A stretch of 6,565 bases of DNA from Comamonadaceae bacterium (GTDB lineage: Bacteria > Pseudomonadota > Gammaproteobacteria > Burkholderiales > Burkholderiaceae_C). The notes under the pieces were generated by a model. That model was given only the letters and a program-made list of their open reading frames with translations. It was not told the origin of the DNA and made no database searches. The stretch covers positions 1-6,565 of the forward strand of contig CANKNK010000100.1 of assembly GCA_947483455.1 (NCBI GenBank). Direction: 5' to 3'. Positions 1 to 4,528 of the stretch are shown one piece after another (positions within the stretch are counted from its first letter, which is position 1; each line of letters starts with the position of its first letter). The position numbers were made by a program, and so were the translations under genes.

Positions 1-171
1 ATGGGTAACGGCAAGGGCAATCCCGAGTACTACGTGGCTGAAATCCAGCCCGGAAAAATTGTGTTCGAGATCTTGGGCGTGTCCGAAACCCTGGCGCGCG
101 AGGCTTTCCGCCTAGCGGGTGCCAAACTGCCTCTGCGTACGACTTTTGTCAGCCGCATGATTGGCCAGTAA
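1..171 (+). CDS. rplP: 50S ribosomal protein L16, C-terminal part (5' end outside window)
   Basis: This is the last 56 residues of ribosomal protein L16, a large-subunit protein that helps organise the peptidyl-transferase and A-site region and binds 23S rRNA. The reading frame is open from base 1 and ends at TAA 169-171. The segment [19 protein letters not shown], followed by [20 protein letters not shown], is the conserved L16 C-terminus. The ATG at base 1 is an internal methionine, equivalent to the one after the conserved arginine near residue 81 of the E. coli protein, so more than half of the gene lies upstream of the window. It is followed 14 bases later by rpmC, the usual S10-operon order. 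Recognition is secure; only the missing 5' end limits the annotation. Confidence 0.96.
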   Translation: MGNGKGNPEYYVAEIQPGKIVFEILGVSETLAREAFRLAGAKLPLRTTFVSRMIGQ

Positions 172-185
172 TCAGGAGCATGACT

Positions 186-392
186 ATGAAATCAACTGAA
201 CTGCGCAAAAAAGACATTGCCGGCCTGCAAACGGAGATCAAAGAGCTGCAACGCGCTCACTTTGGTCTGCGCATGCAAAAGGCAACCCAACAAATCACCA
301 ACACTGCAACGCTGCGCATCGCGCGCCGCGACATCGCCCGTGCCAAGACCATTTTGGTCGAGAAGCAGAGCGCTGACACATCCGCCACCTAA
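186..392 (+). CDS. rpmC: 50S ribosomal protein L29
   Basis: L29 is a small helical large-subunit protein located near the exit of the peptide tunnel. The product is 68 residues, within the usual 60-70. It opens [20 protein letters not shown], has the typical central [19 protein letters not shown] and continues with the basic helix [13 protein letters not shown]. Two in-frame ATGs exist, at 180 and 186. The Shine-Dalgarno AGGAG at 174-178 is only 1 base from the first but 7 bases from the second, so 186 is chosen. The gene sits between rplP and rpsQ, as in nearly all bacterial S10 operons. Its stop codon overlaps the ribosome binding site of rpsQ, which suggests coupled translation. Confidence 0.95.
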   Translation: MKSTELRKKDIAGLQTEIKELQRAHFGLRMQKATQQITNTATLRIARRDIARAKTILVEKQSADTSAT

Positions 393-402
393 GGAGTACG
401 CC

Positions 403-672
403 ATGACGGAAGCTAAACAATCCCTCAAGCGCACCTTGATTGGCAAGGTGGTCAGCGACAAGCGGTCCAAGACCGTGACGGTGCTGATCGAGCGTCGCGT
501 CAAGCACGCGCTTTACGGCAAGATCGTCGGTAAATCCAGCAAGTACCACGCCCATGACGAAAAAGGCGAGTACAAAATGGGTGACATGATTGAAATTACC
601 GAAAGCCGTCCGATTTCCAAAACCAAGAACTGGGTAGCGACCCGTTTGGTGGAAAAGGCCGCAGCGGTATAA
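403..672 (+). CDS. rpsQ: 30S ribosomal protein S17
   Basis: S17 is a primary 16S rRNA-binding protein of the small subunit with an OB fold. The product is 89 residues, normal for the family. Visible signatures are [22 protein letters not shown] at the N-terminus, the KYHAHDE segment and the [19 protein letters not shown] block. The ATG at 403 is preceded by AAGGAG (391-396), which overlaps the rpmC stop codon and leaves a 6-base spacer. It is the last gene of the ribosomal run here: an intrinsic terminator follows, and the next gene is not rplN, so the S10 and spc gene groups are not contiguous at this point. Identity is certain. Confidence 0.96.
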   Translation: MTEAKQSLKRTLIGKVVSDKRSKTVTVLIERRVKHALYGKIVGKSSKYHAHDEKGEYKMGDMIEITESRPISKTKNWVATRLVEKAAAV

Positions 673-704
673 GTTTTTGCAGCCCGGCGCTGCACGAATC
701 CGAC

Positions 705-735
705 AAACGGCCCACAATACGTGGGCCGTTTTCAT
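705..735 (+). terminator. intrinsic terminator after the S10-operon genes
   Basis: An 11-bp perfect stem (705-715 pairs with 721-731, core ACGGCCCAC/GTGGGCCGT) closes a 5-base loop AATAC. A T-rich tail follows, TTTTC then six T's to 740. This is a textbook Rho-independent terminator about 30 bases after the rpsQ stop. A smaller hairpin (TGCAGC 678-683 with GCTGCA 689-694) lies between the stop codon and this stem but has no T tail. It may simply protect the mRNA 3' end. Confidence 0.9.
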
Positions 736-762
736 TTTTTGCAACTGACAGAAGGAGCACCC

Positions 763-1269
763 ATGATTCAAGTTGGAGACACCCTACCCGCTACCACACT
801 GATGGAATACCACGAGGTTGAGGCCGAAGGATGCAGCATTGGCCCCAATGCCGTCGATGTCGCCAAGGCCAGCGCCGGTAAAACCATTGCATTGTTTGCA
901 CTGCCTGGCGCATTTACGCCTACCTGCTCCGCCAAGCACGTGCCTGGTTTTGTGACGCATTACGAGGATTTCAAAGCCGCTGGCGTTGACGAAATTTGGT
1001 GCCTCAGCGTGAACGACGCGTTTGTGATGGGCGCTTGGGCGCGTGAGCAGCAGACCGGCACCAAGGTGCGCATGCTGGGCGATGGCAGTGGCGACTTCGC
1101 CAAAGCCACCGGCTTGGTGTTGGACCTGACCACGCGTGGCATGGGTGTGCGCAGCAATCGCTACTCCATGCTGGTCAAAGACGGCAAGGTCGTCACGCTC
1201 AACGTCGAAGGTCCTGGTAAATTCGAAGTCAGCGATGCAGCGACCTTGCTCGCACAGGCCAAGGCCTGA
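763..1269 (+). CDS. Prx5-family (AhpE/Prx5, TSA-like) peroxiredoxin
   Basis: Thiol peroxidase of the Prx5 subfamily, which reduces H2O2 and organic hydroperoxides in the cytoplasm. The product is 168 residues, typical length. The active-site motif PGAFTPTCS places the peroxidatic cysteine at residue 55 with T52 and P48 in their conserved positions. The catalytic-arginine segment is RSNRYSML, around R133. Cysteines are at 24, 55 and 80. C80, in the conserved WCLSVNDAF stretch, matches the second cysteine of bacterial and plant Prx5 proteins. There is no cysteine near the C-terminus where the human PRDX5 resolving cysteine lies, so reduction by glutaredoxin/glutathione is the likelier route (inference). 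The ATG at 763 has a good GAAGGAG at 751-757. An in-frame GTG at 721 exists but lies inside the terminator stem, so it is rejected. The gene is probably transcribed separately from the ribosomal genes, though I find no convincing promoter. Confidence 0.93.
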   Translation: MIQVGDTLPATTLMEYHEVEAEGCSIGPNAVDVAKASAGKTIALFALPGAFTPTCSAKHVPGFVTHYEDFKAAGVDEIWCLSVNDAFVMGAWAREQQTGTKVRMLGDGSGDFAKATGLVLDLTTRGMGVRSNRYSMLVKDGKVVTLNVEGPGKFEVSDAATLLAQAKA

Positions 1270-1289
1270 TTAACCGTCCTGACCCTCTC

Positions 1290-1314
1290 CTCTGGGCAGC
1301 AGTGCTGCCTAGAG
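1290..1314. terminator. hairpin between convergent genes, possible bidirectional terminator
   Basis: Bases 1290-1300 pair with 1304-1314 over 11 bp (one G-T wobble) around the 3-base loop AGT. The core is GGCAGC/GCTGCC. It sits 20 bases after the peroxiredoxin stop codon and overlaps the stop codon of the convergent acetyltransferase gene. Neither strand has a real T-run after the stem, so efficient intrinsic termination is uncertain. Position and symmetry are the main arguments. Confidence 0.45.
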
Positions 1315-1818
1315 TTCCACTTTCAGGTAGTGCGCCCCCGCAATGGGGTTGAAGTAGTAAGGCGGGATTTCTTCAAAACCTAAGTCTTCATACAGCGCAC
1401 GCGCCGCCTCCATAGCACTCAGGGTATCGAGCAACATGCAGCTGTAGCCCTGCATGCGCGCAAAATCCATTTGCGCCTCGGTGAGCCTTCGGCCCAGGCC
1501 CAAGCCCCGGTGCGCAGGCCGCACGTACAGGCGCCGTATTTCGCAGGCATTGCTGTAATCCACGGTGTCTAAAGGGCGTAAGGCGCAGCAGGCCAGCAAC
1601 GCGTCCCCTGCCATGGCGACCAGCAGTTGTCCCCGCGGCGCCGCGTAGTCACCAGGCAGCGCAATTAATTCCTCTTCAAAACCGGTGAGGCACTCGCGCA
1701 CTGCCAGTGAAGCGGCATATTCTTGGAATATTAGGCGCGTGGCATCCAGTGCCGGCAGTGAATCAGGCACGCAAAGCTGCACCGGCAGCGGCCTGGGAAT
1801 GGGGGTTGACGCACTCAT
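1309..1818 (-). CDS. GNAT-family N-acetyltransferase
   Basis: Predicted cytoplasmic acetyl-CoA-dependent N-acyltransferase of 169 residues; the substrate cannot be told from sequence. The acetyl-CoA-binding motif A is clear at residues 95-112: beta strand RRLYVRP, then HRGLGLGRRL, which fits the R-x-x-G-x-G pyrophosphate loop (R104, G107, G109). Motif B is ALYEDLGFEE near 141-150, with Y143 in the place of the usual general acid. The N-terminal half (DATRLIFQEYAASL) resembles the substrate-side helices of the family. The ATG at 1818-1816 overlaps the TGA of the upstream cytochrome b gene (ATGA), and GGAAG lies about 9 bases before it, so the two genes are probably one translationally coupled operon. 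Whether they share a function is unknown. Confidence 0.88.
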   Translation of the reverse strand: MSASTPIPRPLPVQLCVPDSLPALDATRLIFQEYAASLAVRECLTGFEEELIALPGDYAAPRGQLLVAMAGDALLACCALRPLDTVDYSNACEIRRLYVRPAHRGLGLGRRLTEAQMDFARMQGYSCMLLDTLSAMEAARALYEDLGFEEIPPYYFNPIAGAHYLKVEL

Positions 1819-2483
1819 AGCGAGCCGCTTCCAACACTCAGGCCCACCGCGCTGGCACAGAGCAATAAGAGCACGGCGGCCAGTATGCGCGTAGCGATGG
1901 TGTCCGTACTCTCACGCGCAGGGTTTTCAAGTATTTGGTCGCCGGTCCGCATAGGATTTAACAAATCGATGCGGCGTACGCGCACATACCAAAAAATGCT
2001 GCCAAGGTGTAAAACCACCAAAGCTATCAGTCCCCATTTGCCTGGCCCGGTGTGCCATTGCGTTGCCCGCTCCACCCAGGCTTGGCTCACCAGCGCGGTA
2101 AGCGGACCGCTGGTGGAAATTTCGTCGTCGCTGAACAAGCCTGTCAGCGCTTGCAGGCCAAGGCAGGACAACATCGCTAACACCGACCATGCGCCCAAGG
2201 GGTTATGTCCCGCGATGCGGCTAGTCTGCGCCAATGACTGGCGGGCAAACTGCCAAGCTTGCCGCGGTGTAGACACAAAGCTGGAAAAGCGCGACCAATA
2301 GCCGCCAATAAAACCCCAGAGGATGCGCCACATCACCAGGCTGAGCATCGCGTATCCGCAGCGCATATGCCACACCATGGCATCACCTCCAATTTGCCCG
2401 CTGATTACCAACGCCAAGAACAGCAGCGCTAGCGCCACGTGGCATAGGCGCGTTGGCAAATCCCAGACCCGAATCGAAAACAA
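1815..2483 (-). CDS. cytochrome b561-type membrane protein (cytochrome b / Ni-Fe hydrogenase b-subunit-like)
   Basis: Predicted inner-membrane di-heme cytochrome b that passes electrons between quinol and a periplasmic carrier, or the reverse. With the start chosen here it is 222 residues. It begins FSIRVWDLPTRLCH, the classic N-terminal motif of this family (RVWDxxTRxxHW). Membrane segments appear near residues 15-31, 38-60, 97-116, 149-166 and 199-217. Histidines at 15, 39, 144 and 159 are candidate heme ligands. The start is uncertain because no ATG is available. TTG at 2483 is preferred because GGGAG lies 8 bases upstream and it gives the family-typical N-terminus. The frame is open to TTG 2510, with GTG at 2498 and 2492 as other options. 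The downstream acetyltransferase overlaps by 4 bases, and a cytochrome c' gene is divergent upstream, a plausible redox partner. Confidence 0.88.
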   Translation of the reverse strand: MFSIRVWDLPTRLCHVALALLFLALVISGQIGGDAMVWHMRCGYAMLSLVMWRILWGFIGGYWSRFSSFVSTPRQAWQFARQSLAQTSRIAGHNPLGAWSVLAMLSCLGLQALTGLFSDDEISTSGPLTALVSQAWVERATQWHTGPGKWGLIALVVLHLGSIFWYVRVRRIDLLNPMRTGDQILENPARESTDTIATRILAAVLLLLCASAVGLSVGSGSL

Positions 2484-2511
2484 ATCGCCCACTCCCACAA
2501 AGCTGCACAAA

Positions 2512-2548
2512 GGCTAGAGCCCAAGTCTAGCCATAAATGGCGGGCTAG
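2512..2548. repeat. alternating GGCTAG/CTAGCC inverted repeats in the divergent cytochrome intergenic region
   Basis: GGCTAG at 2512-2517, CTAGCC at 2527-2532 and GGCTAG at 2543-2548 form two overlapping 6-bp inverted repeats that share the middle arm, with start-to-start spacings of 15 and 16 bases. Further CTAG cores lie at 2567-2570 and 2631-2634 in the same gap. The gap of about 180 bases (2484-2665) between the cytochrome b and cytochrome c' starts has no convincing gene. It should hold promoters for both directions, though I see no strong -35/-10 pair. These repeats could be operator half-sites or RNA hairpins in the leader of the minus-strand transcript. Neither role is shown. Confidence 0.4.
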
Positions 2549-2612
2549 GGACTCGGTGCGCAGCGTCTAGGGCAAACCCCCATGTGGCAATAGTCGGATC
2601 GACGCTGGCAAA

Positions 2613-2628
2613 ATGGTGCGCGCGCCAT
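2613..2628. promoter_or_regulatory. 16-base near-palindrome upstream of cytochrome c' gene
   Basis: ATGGTGCGCGCGCCAT is a palindrome except for one T/G pair (2617 with 2624) and lies 38-53 bases before the cytochrome c' start, where an operator would be expected. A 13-base part of it with its flank (2618-2630) recurs at 2845-2857 inside the cytochrome c' coding region. It matches no regulator site I recognise. The CG-rich core could also arise by chance. Confidence 0.25.
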
Positions 2629-2665
2629 ACCTAGCCGCGCAAAAATTCAAGGACTGGAACGACAC

Positions 2666-3133
2666 ATGAAACACAAACTATCATCACTCGTAAGCTACGC
2701 AATCGCGCTACTGCTAGCCATGAGTAGCTTGGCCATGCCCGCCCACGCGCAATTTGCCAAGGCGGAAGATGCCGTCAAATACCGCAAAAGCGCGTTGACC
2801 GTGATGGGTACGCATTTTGGTCGAGTGGCGGCCATGGCCAATGGGCGCGCGCCATACGACGCCAAAGCCGCCGCGGAGAACGTCGCCTTGGCCGAAACCA
2901 TGTCCAAACTTCCTTGGGGGGCGTTTCCCGAAGGTAGCGACAAGGGCGAAACCAAGGCCAAGCCCGAGATCTGGTCTGATAAGGCCCGCTTTGCCGAATC
3001 TGCGGAAAAGTTGCAGGCCGAGATGGCCAAGCTCAGCGTCGCTGCCAAAGTGGGCACGCTCGATGCCCTCAAGCCGGCAGTGTCCAATGTGGCGGCCACG
3101 TGTAAAAATTGCCATGACAATTTTAGGCAATAG
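2666..3133 (+). CDS. cytochrome c' (periplasmic high-spin c-type cytochrome)
   Basis: Periplasmic four-helix-bundle cytochrome with one covalently attached heme. The family binds NO and CO and is linked to nitric oxide tolerance and electron transfer. The precursor is 155 residues. A Sec signal peptide (KHK, hydrophobic stretch to about 25, AHA) predicts cleavage after A28, leaving a mature protein starting QFAKAEDAVKYRKSAL. That N-terminus nearly matches Alcaligenes cytochrome c' and aligns its distal heme-pocket Leu16 with L44. The heme motif CKNCH is at 146-150 near the C-terminus, with H150 as proximal ligand, and R154 aligns with the Alcaligenes pocket Arg124. ATG 2666 has only weak upstream purines (AAGGA 2649-2653, GGAAC 2656-2660) but gives an ideal signal peptide. 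The gene is divergent from a membrane cytochrome b and is followed, with a 1-base overlap, by a putative lipoprotein gene. The symbol cycP is used for this family elsewhere. Confidence 0.95.
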   Translation: MKHKLSSLVSYAIALLLAMSSLAMPAHAQFAKAEDAVKYRKSALTVMGTHFGRVAAMANGRAPYDAKAAAENVALAETMSKLPWGAFPEGSDKGETKAKPEIWSDKARFAESAEKLQAEMAKLSVAAKVGTLDALKPAVSNVAATCKNCHDNFRQ

Positions 3134-3711
3134 TGCCCCTGCCCCACTTACCTCACCGGTTGCGAAACCCTAGGCGCCGAGCACAGACCTACGAGCTAAG
3201 TGGGTGCCTGCGCGCCGCCAGTCTGGTGGTGCTGTGCATACCGCTTGGCGCCTGCAGCCCCACGCTCAATTGGCGCAGCGTGACGCTGGAAGGCGTGCAG
3301 GCCGCATTGCCTTGCAAACCCGACCAAGCCCAGCGACCTGTGCAACTGGCCGACCAGGAGCTGACCCTCTCTATGGCCGGTTGCGAAGCAGATGGCGGCC
3401 TGTATGCCGTCAGCCACCTCCGTCTTGCCCAAGGCGCACAAGCGCAGCCCCTTATCGATGCCTGGCGCACCCAAGCCTTGCAGGCTATGCGCGGCACTGC
3501 AGCGCCGGTGCCGACGCCATTAGCAGCGCTTGGCACGCGACCAGCGTTGACGGTGTACCAGGCCAGCGGCAGCAACCCGCGCGGACAGGCGCTGCAAGCA
3601 CGCTGGACCTGGGTGCAACGCGACCGAGATATTTACCATTGGGCCCTATATGCTCCGGTGATACGCGCAGAGATGGAAGAGGCATTCTTTAGCGCGATGC
3701 AATGGCAATAG
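3133..3711 (+). CDS. putative lipoprotein of unknown function
   Basis: I recognise no characterised family. The product is 192 residues from GTG 3133, whose G is the last base of the cytochrome c' TAG. A hydrophobic stretch LRAASLVVLCIPLGACS ends in a lipobox (LGAC), so lipidation at C41 and export are predicted. S42 at the +2 position would favour the outer membrane if Lol sorting applies. The exported part has C61 and C84, a possible disulfide, and no visible enzymatic motif. The n-region before the hydrophobic stretch is long (about 25 residues), so the true start may be TTG 3160. Neither start has a good ribosome binding site, and coupling to the cytochrome c' gene may drive translation. 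Similar small proteins with the SPTLNWR and LPCKPD pattern occur in Burkholderiales from memory, unverified. The frame is clearly coding by its length and composition. Confidence 0.75.
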   Translation: MPLPHLPHRLRNPRRRAQTYELSGCLRAASLVVLCIPLGACSPTLNWRSVTLEGVQAALPCKPDQAQRPVQLADQELTLSMAGCEADGGLYAVSHLRLAQGAQAQPLIDAWRTQALQAMRGTAAPVPTPLAALGTRPALTVYQASGSNPRGQALQARWTWVQRDRDIYHWALYAPVIRAEMEEAFFSAMQWQ

Positions 3712-3823
3712 TTGCGCAGACGCTTGTCGCAGGGATTGCTTAGAGGCTTCTTTCAAGGCGCCTGCACTGCGCTCGCCTTCATCCGAAACACGCATAATCG
3801 GGTGATCCCTCCGACCACATTTC

Positions 3824-4225
3824 ATGCCCATCGATATTTTGATCATTGCCCATGCGCCCTTGGCCAGCGCATTGCGCAGCTGTGTCTTGCACGTGTTCCC
3901 GGAAGTGGCCGACAGCCTGCGTGCCGTCGATGTGCTGCCAGACGAAGCGCCAGAAGCCACGCAGCAGCGTGTACAGGCCTGCTTGCATTCCAGCGCCACG
4001 CATTCGGTTTTGGTGCTGACAGATGTCTTGGGCGCCACACCGTGCAATATTGCACAAAAAATGGTCGATGGGCAGCAATGCAAACTAGTCGCTGGCGTCA
4101 ACCTGCCTATGCTGTTGCGCACTGTGAATTACCGCAATGAGTCTATGGATGCATTGCTGGCGCGTGCGCTGCATGGCGGCACCCAATGCATTGTCGAAGT
4201 CCCCCCTGCGCCCTCGCGCATTTAA
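3824..4225 (+). CDS. ptsM: PTS EIIA component, mannose (EIIA-Man) family
   Basis: Cytoplasmic phosphocarrier that accepts phosphate from HPr. The product is 133 residues, the length of a stand-alone mannose-family IIA domain. The N-terminus IDILIIAHAPLASAL carries the phosphorylatable H10 at the same position as in E. coli ManX. The segment SVLVLTDVLGATPCNIA is the conserved TDxxGxTP-N strand-turn motif, and AGVNLPMLLR matches the family's GxNLPML block. There is no fused or adjacent IIB domain. It is followed 13 bases later by ptsH and then ptsI, the arrangement described as ptsMHI in Ralstonia. The role is probably regulatory rather than sugar uptake (inference). The ATG lacks a clear Shine-Dalgarno. 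The 112 bases before it hold no gene and only a weak -10-like CATAAT at 3793-3798. Confidence 0.93.
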   Translation: MPIDILIIAHAPLASALRSCVLHVFPEVADSLRAVDVLPDEAPEATQQRVQACLHSSATHSVLVLTDVLGATPCNIAQKMVDGQQCKLVAGVNLPMLLRTVNYRNESMDALLARALHGGTQCIVEVPPAPSRI

Positions 4226-4238
4226 CCGTCCTGCGCCC

Positions 4239-4508
4239 ATGATTCAAGTCACCACCACGATTAACAACAAATTGGGTTTGCATGCCCGCGCTTCGGCCAA
4301 GCTGACCAAATTGGCCGGCAGCTTTCCCTGTGAAATTTGGATCAGCAAAGGCGAGCGCAGGGTCAATGCCAAAAGCATCATGGGCGTGATGATGCTGGCC
4401 GCCGGCCTGGGATCGGAGATCCACATCGAGACCGAAGGCGAGCAAGCGCAAGAGGCCATGGACGCATTGCTGGCACTGGTGGCCGATCGCTTCGGCGAAG
4501 GCCAATAA
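4239..4508 (+). CDS. ptsH: phosphocarrier protein HPr
   Basis: HPr moves phosphate from enzyme I to EIIA proteins in the cytoplasm. The product is 89 residues, standard length. The active-site histidine is H15 in NKLGLHARASAKL, with the conserved R17. The regulatory serine region KSIMGVMMLAA places S46 exactly where HPr kinase/phosphorylase acts in organisms that have it; no hprK gene is in this window. The ATG at 4239 follows the ptsM stop by 13 bases and has no evident Shine-Dalgarno (preceding bases are CCGTCCTGCGCCC), so translation may depend on coupling to ptsM. An upstream in-frame start at 4137 would overlap ptsM by about 90 bases and add a non-HPr extension, and is rejected. ptsI follows after 20 bases. 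Confidence 0.96.
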   Translation: MIQVTTTINNKLGLHARASAKLTKLAGSFPCEIWISKGERRVNAKSIMGVMMLAAGLGSEIHIETEGEQAQEAMDALLALVADRFGEGQ

Positions 4509-4528
4509 GCAGCGAAGGTCTTGCGGAT

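Noticed and set aside
217..672. Long open frames on both strands overlapping rpmC and rpsQ, such as 295-771 on the minus strand.
   Set aside because: They lie over certain ribosomal protein genes and their translations show no family features, so they are GC-rich shadows.
760..773. A 14-base match between the start of the peroxiredoxin gene and the start of ptsH (CCCATGATTCAAGT, second copy at 4237-4250).
   Set aside because: Both genes start with Met-Ile-Gln-Val, and the match does not extend past the start region. It is best explained as coincidence of codon use, not a functional repeat.
1270..1281. TTAACCGTCCTG after the peroxiredoxin coding end recurs at 4222-4233 at the ptsM stop codon.
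   Set aside because: A single 12-base repeat is expected by chance in a window this size. It has no symmetry and no shared context beyond stop codons.
2548..2560. GGGACTCGGT near 2548 repeated at about 6338 with a nearby CTAG in both places.
   Set aside because: A 10-base repeat is expected many times by chance, and the second copy is inside the transporter coding sequence.
2695..3147. Two long minus-strand frames across the cytochrome c' gene.
   Set aside because: The plus strand encodes a complete cytochrome c' with signal peptide and CXXCH motif. The minus-strand products look random.
3793..3798. CATAAT as a -10 box for the ptsMHI genes.
   Set aside because: No acceptable -35 hexamer lies 16-18 bases upstream, so it is not listed as a promoter.
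3646..4122. A minus-strand open frame across the end of the lipoprotein gene and ptsM.
   Set aside because: It covers a clear EIIA gene on the other strand and has no domain signature or ribosome binding site.
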